Shown here: positions 45,928 to 55,426 of the stretch, piece after piece
Layout of the letters: every line of letters starts with the position of its first letter
Position numbering within the stretch: position 1 is the stretch's first letter
NCBI RefSeq assembly: GCF_015207425.1
Contig: NZ_JADEWZ010000022.1
Location: forward strand, 24,809 to 88,808
Origin: Lusitaniella coriacea LEGE 07157
GTDB lineage: Bacteria > Cyanobacteriota > Cyanobacteriia > Cyanobacteriales > Spirulinaceae
Direction of reading: 5' to 3'
Length of the DNA: 64,000 bases
Notes under the pieces: model-generated
The model's input: the letters and a program-made list of their open reading frames with translations, nothing else
Told to the model about the DNA's origin: nothing
Database searches by the model: none
Made by a program: the position numbers and the translations under genes

Positions 45928-48900
45928 ATGGCTATGACCTACTACTTCTCAGGAACGTTACACGAGGATGACCCCACTTACGTCAAGCGTCAAGCGGATG
46001 ACGAACTCTTTGAGAGTTTGGCATCCGGACAGTTTTGTTATGTGCTGAGTTCCCGGCAGACGGGGAAATCGAGTTTGCGGGTCAGGACGATGAGTCGTCT
46101 GAAACAGTCAGGATTTGCCTGTTCGGTCATTGACGTATCTAAGGATGCCACTGAGGAGGTCAAACCCAGCCAATGGTATGCCAACCTCATCTCCACATTG
46201 ACCCATGAGTTTGACTTGGATTTCGATGTGGGGAGTTGGTATCGGCAGCAAGACTGGTTTTCTCCTCTCAGTCGCTTTCGCGAGTTCATCGAATCGGTTT
46301 TGCTGACTCAAATTCAAGAAAATATTGTTATTTTTATTGATGAAATTGACAGTCTGCTGAGCCTGCCTTTTCCCACTGACGATTTCTTTGCTCTCATCCG
46401 GGCTTGCCACAATACAAGAGTAGATAAGCCCATCTACAAACGTCTTACGTTCTGCTTGCTCGGTGTTGCCACTCCTTCGGATTTAATTAGAGATAAGAAA
46501 CGAACTCCCTTTAACATTGGCAAAGGGATCGAACTGACGCGATTCACCTTTGAAGAGGCGAGAGGTTCTTTAACTCAAGGGTTAGCGCAGAAGGTCGATA
46601 ATCCCGAGCGGGTCTTGTCTGAGGTACTGAAGTGGACGGGAGGACAGCCTTTTCTCACCCAGAAGCTCTGTCAGTTGATTATCGACAAAACCCAAAGCCG
46701 TCAGCCTGATATTAAGCAGTTGGCACAAACCTACGTTATCGAGAATTGGGAAAGCCAGGATATCCCTCCACATTTGGGAACCATTAAAGAGCGCTTGCTG
46801 GCCGATGAAAGAATCGCAGGTCGAATGTTGGGGTTGTATGAGGAGATTCTGCGTAACGGCTCAATCTCTGCTGACATGAGCGAGGAAAAGGTGAAGTTGC
46901 GTTTGTCTGGGTTAGTAGCTAAGGAAGATGAGAAGTTAGTCGTCTACAATCTCATCTACGCAACAATTTTTGAGCGTAACTGGATTGAGAAAAAGTTAGC
47001 CAACCTGCGTCCTAAAGAGTATGCGAGTGCCTTTAATGCGTGGGTTTCCAGAGGTCGAGACGAATCGCTGCTTCTGCGGGATAAACATTTGGAAGTCGCA
47101 TTGAAATGGCAGGAGGGTCGAAGCCTTAGCGCCGAAGACCAGGAATTTATCCTCAGAAGCCAAGAATTAGACAGGCAAGATCAGCAGAAAGCCAATCTCA
47201 TTCTCTCCTCTGCCAATCGCAAGGCTCAGAAGCGAATCCTTTTCGGTTCGGCTGTCCTTGCCGTCACTTTGGTTGCGGCAGTGGCAGCGACTCTACAAGC
47301 GACTAATGCTTGGCAGCGGTTGACAGAAACCGATAAAAAGCTCGATGAGGCGACTCTAAATTTGCAATTAGCAGACCAAAGAGTACAAGAGAAAGAGGGA
47401 GAAGCCAGAGATGCTCAAGCCAAAACTGAGATGGCCAACAAACAGCTTGCAGCGACTCAGAGCAGTTTGCAGAAAACCACTCAGAATTTGGAGTCTTCGC
47501 AATCTAACTTGAAAAAGACCAACCAGCAACTGACCACCACAGAATCACAACTTACGAGTACCGAGCAGCAGAAGCGACAGGCTGAACAACAGCTTTCCAG
47601 CACAAAAACGCAACTTACGAGTACCGAACAGCAGAAGCAACAGGCTGAGGTAGCTCGTCAACGGGCAGAAGAGGGGTTAGTGACTGCTAATGGAAAGCGA
47701 AAAGAGGCTGAGCAAAAAGAAAGGTCAGCAAAAATTGCCGCAGAGCGGGCAGACAAAGATAGAGAGCAAGCTGAACAAAAGACACGCATTGCTCAAGCAG
47801 GAACGCGATTAGAGAGAGCTGGCAGTTCCGCTTTAGAACAATTGCAAGTCGATCCGGTTGGGGCATTGCTGAATGCAATGGAGGTCGGTTCTGAACTCAA
47901 CCAACTTGTTAAGCACCATCAGATTCAATACCTAAATGACTATCCAGCCATCAGTCCTATCTTGGCATTGCAAACGACTTTAGACCAAATTTTAGACCCA
48001 CCAAGTTTTCTGCGACAAAATTCGGGAATATATAGTCTCACTTTTAGTCCCGACGGAAAACATATCGCAACGACTTCCTGGAATAAGGCTTATATCTGGA
48101 ATCTTGATGGTCAAAAACTAGCCGTTCTACAGGATCATCAAGATAATATAGACAGCACTTTTAAGATTGAAAGTCTTACTTTTAGCGAAGATGGACAATA
48201 TATCGCTGCGACAACTTCCTGGAATAAGGCTTATATCTGGAATCTTGATGGTCAAAAACTAGCCGTTTTGCAGAAGGTTAATGACCATAAAACAAGCCTT
48301 GCCTTTAGTCCTGATGGTCAGCGCATTGTCACCGCTTCCGAAGATGGAACAGTACGCATATGGACTCTTAATGGTCAAGAACTAACAGTTCTACAGGGGC
48401 ATCAATACGATGGAACGAGCGTTGCTTTTAGTCCTGATGGTCAGCGCATCGCAATTGCCTCCAAGGATAAGACGGTGCGCATCTGGAGTCCTGATAATCA
48501 AGAGCTGGTGATTCTGGAAGAATCTCAGGATGAGCTGAACGACCCTAGTGATGGACTGCCAGACTTTCCCTCCGCTCCAGACATGAGCTTAAATAATGGG
48601 GTTGACAGAATTGCTTTTAGCTCTGACGGTCAGCGCATCCTAACCATGAATTCAGGAGAAGTTCATATCTGGGATATCGACGATAGAGAACTTACAATAC
48701 TTGATAGCTTGAGCGCTACCCTCAGCCCCAATGGGCAGTATATCGCCTTACCAGATCTTGATACAGTTAAGATTTTGGATTCCAACGGTCAAGAGATCTC
48801 TGTTTTTGAAAGTAGTCTGAACACGATATTAGATCATCCTACCTTTAGTCCTGACGGAAAGCACATTGCAACCCTTTCCTCTGACAATACAGTTCGGGTT

Positions 48901-50187
48901 TGGGATCTCAAGGGTCAAGAACTTGCTGTTTTTCAACAACCTCAACGTGGTACTAACCTTGCCTTCAGCCCTGATGGACACAGGATTGCAGTCAGCTCCG
49001 GCGAGGAAAATACAGCTCAGATTTGGAATATCAATGGTCAAGATCCCGTCTTACTTCAAGCCTATCCTCAGAATGACTTCCTTAGTTATTTAGCCAAAGT
49101 AAACAGTCTTGTCTTTAGTCCTGATGGACAGCTCATTGCAACAACTTCTGATGCTACTCGTATCTGGACTCTCAATGGTCAGGAACTGGCTGTTCTGCAA
49201 GGAAACAGGTCCGTTGCCTTCAGTCCTGATAATCAACGCATTGCAACCGCTTCCGGAGATGGAACAGCTCGTATCTGGACTCTCGATGGTCAAGAACTGG
49301 CTGTTCTGCAAGGGCATCAAGATGGTATTGACAGTGTTGCTTTTAGTCCTGATAGTCAGCACATCGCGACCGCTTCCGAAGATGGAACAGCTCGTATCTG
49401 GAATCTTAATGGTCAAGAACTGGCTGTTCTGCAAGGGCATCAAGATGGTATTGACAGTGTTGTCTTTAGTCCAGATGAAAAGCATATCGCGACTGCTTCC
49501 GAAGATGGAACGGTTCGGGTCTGGACTCTCGATGGTCGGGAACTGACTGTTCTGCAAGGGCGACAGAGGGGTCTTATTCAGAGGAACACTGTCTTCATTA
49601 GTCCTGATGGTCAGCGCGTTGCAACTATTTTAGACGATGGCACAGCTCGTATCTGGACTCTCAATGGTCAAGAAATTGCTGTTCTTCAAGGTCATAAGGA
49701 GAGAATTCGCAGTCTTGTCTTTAGCCCAGATAGCCAGCGTGTCGCGACTGTTTCATACAACGGAATATCTCGGCTCTGGACTCTTAATGGTCAAGAACTT
49801 TCTGTTTTTAGAGCGCAACGCGATGTGCGCGACCTTACCTTTAGTCCTGATGGTCAGCGGATCGCCACTATTCTAGACAATGGAACGGCTCGTATCTGGA
49901 CTCTCAATGGTCAAGAACTTGCTATTCTTCAAGACGATAGGGAAAGAATAGGTCTTCTTGTCTTTAGCCCAGATGGTCAGCATGTTGCAACTGTTTCTAA
50001 CAACGGCATACCAAGGCTCTGGCAAATTGAAACTCTCGATCAACTCCTAACCAGAGGATGCCAATGGTTACAAGCCTATCTTCCCTATGTGGGTGATGTC
50101 AGCGAGACCGATAAACAAGTTTGTGCTGATGACAACGGTATAACTCTTGTCAACCAGAAAAGAATTAAAGAAGATATCCTACCGTAA
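45928..50187 (+). CDS. AAA ATPase - membrane/coiled coil - WD40 repeat protein
   Basis: The 1419 aa product has an AAA-like NTPase at residues 1-390 (Walker A SSRQTGKSSL, Walker B IVIFIDEIDSLL, GGQPFLTQKLCQL), one membrane segment at about 430-450 (FGSAVLAVTLVAAVAATL) and a long coiled coil with near-repeats (about 455-620). A C-terminal array of about 13-15 WD40 blades (FSPDGQRIATAS, DGTARIWTLNGQEL) follows. Adjacent blades are nearly identical at DNA level (for example 49289-49350 and 49412-49473), so the array is evolving by duplication. Proteins of this plan are thought to sense a ligand with the propeller and oligomerise through the NTPase. Confidence 0.85.
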   Translation: MAMTYYFSGTLHEDDPTYVKRQADDELFESLASGQFCYVLSSRQTGKSSLRVRTMSRLKQSGFACSVIDVSKDATEEVKPSQWYANLISTLTHEFDLDFDVGSWYRQQDWFSPLSRFREFIESVLLTQIQENIVIFIDEIDSLLSLPFPTDDFFALIRACHNTRVDKPIYKRLTFCLLGVATPSDLIRDKKRTPFNIGKGIELTRFTFEEARGSLTQGLAQKVDNPERVLSEVLKWTGGQPFLTQKLCQLIIDKTQSRQPDIKQLAQTYVIENWESQDIPPHLGTIKERLLADERIAGRMLGLYEEILRNGSISADMSEEKVKLRLSGLVAKEDEKLVVYNLIYATIFERNWIEKKLANLRPKEYASAFNAWVSRGRDESLLLRDKHLEVALKWQEGRSLSAEDQEFILRSQELDRQDQQKANLILSSANRKAQKRILFGSAVLAVTLVAAVAATLQATNAWQRLTETDKKLDEATLNLQLADQRVQEKEGEARDAQAKTEMANKQLAATQSSLQKTTQNLESSQSNLKKTNQQLTTTESQLTSTEQQKRQAEQQLSSTKTQLTSTEQQKQQAEVARQRAEEGLVTANGKRKEAEQKERSAKIAAERADKDREQAEQKTRIAQAGTRLERAGSSALEQLQVDPVGALLNAMEVGSELNQLVKHHQIQYLNDYPAISPILALQTTLDQILDPPSFLRQNSGIYSLTFSPDGKHIATTSWNKAYIWNLDGQKLAVLQDHQDNIDSTFKIESLTFSEDGQYIAATTSWNKAYIWNLDGQKLAVLQKVNDHKTSLAFSPDGQRIVTASEDGTVRIWTLNGQELTVLQGHQYDGTSVAFSPDGQRIAIASKDKTVRIWSPDNQELVILEESQDELNDPSDGLPDFPSAPDMSLNNGVDRIAFSSDGQRILTMNSGEVHIWDIDDRELTILDSLSATLSPNGQYIALPDLDTVKILDSNGQEISVFESSLNTILDHPTFSPDGKHIATLSSDNTVRVWDLKGQELAVFQQPQRGTNLAFSPDGHRIAVSSGEENTAQIWNINGQDPVLLQAYPQNDFLSYLAKVNSLVFSPDGQLIATTSDATRIWTLNGQELAVLQGNRSVAFSPDNQRIATASGDGTARIWTLDGQELAVLQGHQDGIDSVAFSPDSQHIATASEDGTARIWNLNGQELAVLQGHQDGIDSVVFSPDEKHIATASEDGTVRVWTLDGRELTVLQGRQRGLIQRNTVFISPDGQRVATILDDGTARIWTLNGQEIAVLQGHKERIRSLVFSPDSQRVATVSYNGISRLWTLNGQELSVFRAQRDVRDLTFSPDGQRIATILDNGTARIWTLNGQELAILQDDRERIGLLVFSPDGQHVATVSNNGIPRLWQIETLDQLLTRGCQWLQAYLPYVGDVSETDKQVCADDNGITLVNQKRIKEDILP

Positions 50188-50300
50188 GAAGTGGTCTCTC
50201 TCAAATACAACATCAATGCAACCAAACTCACCCCTAAAAATGCAATCGCATAAATCGCAGCTCCCACTACTACAACTCCCAAAGATATTTTTAGAGCTAT

Positions 50301-52816
50301 TTATCTTTCCCTCCCCTGCTCCTGCACCCTTCTCTGCTCCACCATAATCCCCAACTCACTCTCCTTCGACCAACTCATCTGCCGAGCTAACTTCAACGTT
50401 GCCTCCACGTCCTTATCCACAACATAAGCAAACACTTTGGTCTCAACCTTAGCTCGCGAGACCTGTACCAACGCCGCATCCCGTCCAGTTCCCTGCGTCA
50501 GGACGTAGGAATGCCTAACCTCCACATCCTTCGCCTCAGTTGTCGTCACCGCATACCCCAACTCAATCCCCTTGTAATGCCGCAAATTAATCGCCTTCAT
50601 CCTTCCTGTATCCAATCTCACCACAGCCACCTTGGAAATCGGGTCGATATGCCGCACGGTTCCCATACCGTTCTTCATTACGCCATAGGTGCGAGACGTT
50701 TCCCGAAACTTTACCCGCTCTCCCTTACGGATAGATTCCCCACCCACTCTCACGGCAGTCTTTCCTATATTCCCCGCTTCAACTAATTTGCTTTGCGCCA
50801 AACGGTTGAGAATGCGAACCTCTTCCATTGTCTCTGCAATCATCAGATGTTCCTGGGGTCGCTTCAGTCCCCGCTCGCTCCATTCCTGAACCACCGCTTC
50901 TATTGCCGCCTCCTTCGTCTCTGCAATGGATAAAAGCCCTCGTTCGGCTAATGCCTGTAACGCTTTCCTCGCCTGCCCCGACCCGACCCGTTGAACCACT
51001 TGCTTTGCCCAGGTTTGCTCCTGACGCTGGACTTTCTTCAATTCTGCGGCTCCTACACTTTGAGCGACTGCCTTCAATGCCCCACTATGCTCGTAGGCTT
51101 GGGGTTGCTTCAGGTCGCCAGAGAGAACCAGCTTCGCTCCGGCACGTCGCACTTCCTCAACCAATCGCTTCATTTGGGAAACCCCAATCCCTTGAGCGTT
51201 ATCGACCACCACCACTGTCTTGGCTGATAGGGGCGATTTGACGACAGAACGGCGACCGTACCGACGTTGACTCTCAGCGGCTCGCTCGATCTCCCACAAC
51301 AGTTTGGCCAGGGTCACGCTCTGCTGTTTCTCGCCCCACAGCGCTTTGGAGAGCCTGCTTTGCTGACCCATTCCAGTTTGCTCGGCAAGTCTTTGAGCCT
51401 GCCGAGCGGATAACGAAACTCCCAGCACTTCATAACCGCTTTTCTCCCATCCTTGACAGGCGGCGGCTAAGGTATGGCTTTTTCCCGTCCCAGAAAGGCC
51501 GCAGAGAACTTTTATCCGACCGGGGCGAGCAATCTCCTGAAGGGCTTCTGTCTGCTCGCGGGTCAGATGATGGCGCTCTGCGGCTGCTCGGAGATGCCGC
51601 ACGGCAACTCGAAAGGAATGCTCTTTCTCCAGCTTGCGCACCTGGGAGAGCAACTGCTTTTCCATTTTGTAGAGTCGCTTGTTGGCAAACCGTTTTTCCC
51701 CATCAATACGACCTAGCTCTATGACCTGCCGGGAGGAGAGATATTTCTTGGTAAGTCTCAGGACATCGTTGCTATTTAGTCCCCTTGTCTGTGCTGCTTC
51801 GGCCACAGCCCTCACCAAATCCCGATGGGTAAAGTGGCTTTGATGGCGCACGACCGATGTTGCAGCTTCCCGCAGCGTTCGCCATTCCTGCCACTTCTGT
51901 CCTAGGACTGTTCGTTCCAGAGGCGCTCGAAGGAGTTTTCGTCCTTGTTCCAGCCCAAATCCGTATTGCTGGCTCGCTTTTTGCCATTGGGCGAACAGTT
52001 CGCTTCTGGGGAGTTGAGGTTGTTTCTGCTTGCGGGTTTCATAGGCTACCTTTTGAGCTTCAATCGCGTTCTGAGGGTTTTGAGCTTCGATTTGAAGCCG
52101 TCGCGAGGAAAAATGGTTCATCAACTCCAGGTATTTCCCTTCTTCGCGGGAGAAGCCTTGCAGCTCGAACCAACTTTTTTCGCGCTGGAGCAATACGCCG
52201 AGGTTTTGTTGCAGCTCCGATGCCAACTCTGCTCGATACACTGCTCCGGCTGCCATTTTGTGGCGATACAGCATCCGAGCAGAGGGGTAAAGACTCTCCG
52301 CTCGTCCGCTACTTCGATCGTAGACCACCGGCAGCGAGATCGCGTGGGTATGTAATAAAGGGTCTGGAATGGGGTTGCTTCCTTCTCGGCTGCTACCCTG
52401 TTGAAAAGACGCAATAATCAGGCTTTTCTCTCCTCCTAGGGCTTTCTGCTCGATATACTCAATCGCCTTCGCTACAGCTCGCTCGTGAGCCTCCTCAATG
52501 AGGGTTCGGATTTCAACCTCTGCCACGACCCAAAAGAGACTAACGCTCTTGGGGGCAGAGAAGGTCAGTCCCAGCCCGGTATCTTTCTCGCTTCTCTGGT
52601 GGGGTGGATGAGTGTTTCTTCTGCGAGGGAGAAGTTTTGCGTCAGGCTAATAAAGTCAAATCGCTTCACTCTGCCGTAGAGTCCCAAGAACTTGGCTCCT
52701 TCGGTCTCAAGCCATTGACCGAGGGGTTCGCCATTCTTGTTGGGGTCGAATTCGTCTTGCTCTTGAGCTGTATCAATGTAGTAGCGCGGGTGCTTCACTC
52801 TAGCAATAGCTAACAC
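50301..52816 (-). pseudogene. MobF/TrwC-type relaxase-helicase split by a frameshift
   Basis: The first part (GTG 52816 to about 52568) starts MLAIARVKHPRYYIDTAQEQ, carrying the N-terminal catalytic tyrosine region of MobF relaxases, and reaches KIPGWD. It should continue LTFSAPKSVSLFW, which is present one frame over, so one C is missing near 52566 and a TGA results. The second part (to 50301) holds the DPLLHTHAISL metal-binding histidines and a RecD-like helicase with Walker A CGLSGTGKSHT, VVVDNAQGIG and LVLSGDLKQPQAYEHS. Joined, it would be about 838 aa. Either the gene is inactive or the base is a sequence error or recoded; the domains are otherwise complete. Confidence 0.85.
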
Positions 52817-53313
52817 AATTTAATTTCTCTCTCAGCACTCCATATCCTATCGTATTTGCTAAAATAAAACTGTTGTTGTGATGCTTTATTTCCTTAAGTT
52901 CCTAATCAGAACTTTCTTCTGAGAAACGCTTCCCAAAAGCATCACCGGAAAAATTTCCGGGACGTTTCTATCTCATTTATCCGGGACGCACCCCTGGAAC
53001 TCATACTAGAGATTTTGCTCGGAATGACTCGCGGAATACTTCACAAGTACGCGAGAATTTCTGCTGTTTAATAATCGGTTTTTTCGAGAGATAAAATCGT
53101 CGTCTTCCTGCTCTTCACCTGGGAATTTTAACCGCTATCTTTGCACGGAATAGATGCCTCGTTCGTTCGCGGTATTGCGTTCCCAACAAATTGCTAATGA
53201 AAGCAACCGATCTGTATCGCGGAATCTTTTGCGGTATTGACCGGAAAAAAAGTAGCGCACTCCTTAACCGGAATGCGTTGTCAACATTAACCTTAATGAA
53301 TAAGGAAAATAAA
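52817..53313. other. About 500-bp intergenic region upstream of the relaxase with inverted repeats
   Basis: No convincing gene is seen. It holds the inverted repeat CCGGAAA-AA-TTTCCGG (52945-52960), CCGGGACG twice 24 bp apart (52957, 52981) and several CGGAAT motifs. As the longest gene-free DNA next to the relaxase, it is a candidate place for oriT. No nick site was recognised. Confidence 0.4.
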
Positions 53314-53631
53314 ATGGAAAATATAAGCCTATACGAAAGACTGCTGCCTGTATTCAGTTTGGCGCTTGGCGTATGCCTGCCATCCATCATCAATCTGGGA
53401 GCAGACCTGTTCGACCGGATACGACCCGGAAAACGATTCGACGCGATCGAGGAAACACTCAATCGCATCGCAGATCGAATGGATAAACTGCCTAGCTTGA
53501 ATTCTCTGACCGCTCTAACGGGTCAGGTGGAGAGACTTGAAGGAGTTCTCTCCAAAAGGCTTCGAGCAAAAAAAACAAAGGCTACACCGAAGCCTGTTAT
53601 TAAACACGTCAACGGTGCAGCCAACAAATAA
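53314..53631 (+). CDS. Small membrane protein with coiled-coil tail
   Basis: The 105 aa product starts at ATG 53314, with AAGGA eight bases upstream, preferred to 53296. One membrane segment (LLPVFSLALGVCLPSIINLG) near the N-terminus is followed by a helix with heptads (FDAIEETLNRIADRMDKLP) and a lysine-rich tail. The family is unknown. It is the first gene of the hairpin-separated series. Confidence 0.55.
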   Translation: MENISLYERLLPVFSLALGVCLPSIINLGADLFDRIRPGKRFDAIEETLNRIADRMDKLPSLNSLTALTGQVERLEGVLSKRLRAKKTKATPKPVIKHVNGAANK

Positions 53632-53658
53632 CAGTAACAAATTAGTTACCTAAACCCT

Positions 53659-53698
53659 GAAAGCTATCAACCCCGTCCGGTTGGTAGCTTTCTTTTTT
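53659..53698 (+). terminator. Strong hairpin with U run abutting the next RBS
   Basis: GAAAGCTATCAACC (53659-53672) pairs with GGTTGGTAGCTTTC (53679-53692), one wobble, followed by six T. The next ATG is 12 bp after the T run, leaving room for an RBS but not a promoter. Confidence 0.85.
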
Positions 53699-53710
53699 AT
53701 AGGACTTACT

Positions 53711-54484
53711 ATGACTAATGACACAACTAAAAAATCGAATCAAGCTAAATCCCCTAAAACTATCGTTGCGAAGCTCAAGCAGGACTTCTGCCAGAAGCTC
53801 GACACCCTCGCCTACGGCAGCTCTCATAATGAAGTCTTCCGAAGCTGGGCTGAAATCGCAGCGATTGCCATGCACCAACTTCCCTACCTCACTGGCTGTA
53901 TTCCCAAAGGTAATACCTTCGAGGCAATGGAAGCTCACTACCTCAAACTTGCAGCCAAACAAGAAAGGGAAACGCTTCACGAGTTTGCCTCTCTTTTAGC
54001 CCTCGTCCAATTGGCTCTAGCACATCAGTGGACTGATTTTCTCGGAGCTATCTACTTCGAGATGGAAATCAGTGGGAAAAAGAGCAAACAATCCAATGGT
54101 GAGTTCTTCACCCCTTACCATCTCTCAAAGGTAGCCGCACAACTGACACTGCTCGGCTGTGAGGAAGTCATCAAGCAACAGGGGTATCTCACCATCTCAG
54201 AACCCGCCTGTGGTGCAGGCTCGATGCTGATTGCTGCCTGCGAGGTCATAGCTGAGAAAGGGTACGCACCGGATAAGGCTGTGTTCTTTCAGGCTGTAGA
54301 TATCAATCAGCTTTGCTTCCACATGAGCTACATACAATTCGCTTCTCTCGGATTATCAGGAATAGTCTGTCATGGCGATACCCTGAGAAACGAACTCTGG
54401 AAGCAATGGGAAACACCTCAGCATAAAATCTGGCGTTTCCTCACAGGAAGGTCACCCTTTCACTCAATTAAACACAATAAATAA
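53711..54484 (+). CDS. N6-adenine methyltransferase-like protein lacking NPPY (second paralogue)
   Basis: About 257 aa from ATG 53711. It shares with 19336-20259 the helical N-terminus, NGEFFTPYHLSKVAAQL, the SAM motif SEPACGAGSM, the AVDINQLCFHMSYIQ loop and, in place of catalytic NPPY, CHGDTLRNELWKQWETP. It then stops soon after. The shared H-G-(N/D)-T-L-x-x-E-x-W-x-x-W-x-T-P block is therefore a family feature and not a local mutation. Possible roles are SAM binding without catalysis, use of an unrecognised catalytic residue, or action with a partner. Confidence 0.75.
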   Translation: MTNDTTKKSNQAKSPKTIVAKLKQDFCQKLDTLAYGSSHNEVFRSWAEIAAIAMHQLPYLTGCIPKGNTFEAMEAHYLKLAAKQERETLHEFASLLALVQLALAHQWTDFLGAIYFEMEISGKKSKQSNGEFFTPYHLSKVAAQLTLLGCEEVIKQQGYLTISEPACGAGSMLIAACEVIAEKGYAPDKAVFFQAVDINQLCFHMSYIQFASLGLSGIVCHGDTLRNELWKQWETPQHKIWRFLTGRSPFHSIKHNK

Positions 54485-54498
54485 CCACTCATTTTTTC

Positions 54499-54561
54499 GA
54501 GGGGAAGGGACGCACGCCGCAGACCGAAAAAGGTCTCTGTGTGCGTCCTTTCCCCTCTTTT
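54499..54561 (+). terminator. Long hairpin with U run abutting the next RBS
   Basis: GAGGGGAAGGGACGCAC (54499-54515) pairs with GTGCGTCCTTTCCCCTC (54541-54557) with one wobble, an inner AGACC/GGTCT stem, then TTTT. The next RBS starts 6 bp later. Confidence 0.85.
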
Positions 54562-54578
54562 ATTTGAAGGAGAATATA

Positions 54579-55073
54579 ATGACACAGTATTTTGCTGACA
54601 CCGTTGGAGTCGAACAAATCAAGGCTCGATATCGAGAACTCGCCTTCAAGCACCATCCCGACCGGGGTGGAGATGTGGGAATAATGCAAAGCATCAACCA
54701 ACAGTACCACGAACGCTTAAAAGGTTGCGATTCTTCAACGTCTCGCGGAAGCGATGGGGAAAATCATACCTACTACTACAATGAAGAGCGAGAGTCAGCT
54801 ATAGCTGACAAACTCGCTGAAGTCATTGGGCGTAACCTCCCCGGTATTCGTATCATGCTCGTCGGTACATGGCTCTGGATTGATGGGGAGACTAGACCGC
54901 TCAAAGAGCAGTTAAAAGAGCTGGGCTTTCGGTGGCACACAAAGCGCCAGAAATGGTACTGGAACAGCGGAAGCTATCGCTCAAGAAACAGCAATGCTGA
55001 TTTTAGCCACATCGCTGCTAAGTACGGATATGAGGAGTTTTCTTCAGAAGAGAGAAAGAAACTTTCCGCATAA
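54579..55073 (+). CDS. J-domain protein (DnaJ-like) with extra C-terminal domain
   Basis: About 164 aa from ATG 54579 with GAAGGAGA just upstream. The first 50 residues form a shortened J domain with the Hsp70-stimulating HPD in FKHHPDRGGD. The C-terminal part (LVGTWLWIDGETRPLKEQLK, GFRWHTKRQKWYWNSG) is a compact domain seen on small phage and plasmid DnaJ-like proteins. It may recruit host DnaK for replication or assembly. It has hairpins on both sides. Confidence 0.75.
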   Translation: MTQYFADTVGVEQIKARYRELAFKHHPDRGGDVGIMQSINQQYHERLKGCDSSTSRGSDGENHTYYYNEERESAIADKLAEVIGRNLPGIRIMLVGTWLWIDGETRPLKEQLKELGFRWHTKRQKWYWNSGSYRSRNSNADFSHIAAKYGYEEFSSEERKKLSA

Positions 55074-55093
55074 CAAAACAGGCATCAAGCCAG

Positions 55094-55142
55094 AGGGAGC
55101 TATCCGTTAGTCACTCTAACACGATAGCTCCCTTTCTTTTTT
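55094..55142 (+). terminator. Hairpin after the J-domain gene
   Basis: AGGGAGCTATC (55094-55104) pairs perfectly with GATAGCTCCCT (55123-55133), with an inner GTTAG/CTAAC stem, followed by a T-rich run. Confidence 0.8.
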
Positions 55143-55146
55143 CTTC

Positions 55147-55413
55147 GGGGATTTAGTCAGTCAGCCGAAGGCAGAAGTTGTAGGGCAGAGGGCAGAAGGT
55201 TACTTGGAAAGGAGGGAAGCTCAAACTCCCACCAAACCCTTTTCCTCTTAAAAGTACACCGCCCAAGGCGAGGTTTCCTCAGACATAGGGACAGAGCAAG
55301 ACAGAGGAGGCTTGTATCCCAAGGGATAAGTTTGAAGAAAATTCCTTCTGCCCTCTGCCGCCTGCCGCCTGCCTTCAAGGGCGAAGCCCCGGTCAGCTAA
55401 ATCCCCATTTTTT
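55147..55413 (+). repeat. Repeat B copy 2 sitting inside a hairpin stem
   Basis: GGGGATTTAG (55147-55156) and CTAAATCCCC (55397-55406) are exact complements, followed by a T run (55408-55413) and the next gene 14 bp later. All of repeat B (55157-55396) lies in what would be the loop. This suggests insertion into a pre-existing hairpin of the same type as the others in this series. Confidence 0.7.
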
Positions 55414-55426
55414 ATGGAATAAGACC

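Noticed and set aside
49090..49557. Frames on both strands within the WD40 array
   Set aside because: Periodic shadows of the repeat, identical motif spacing to the blades.
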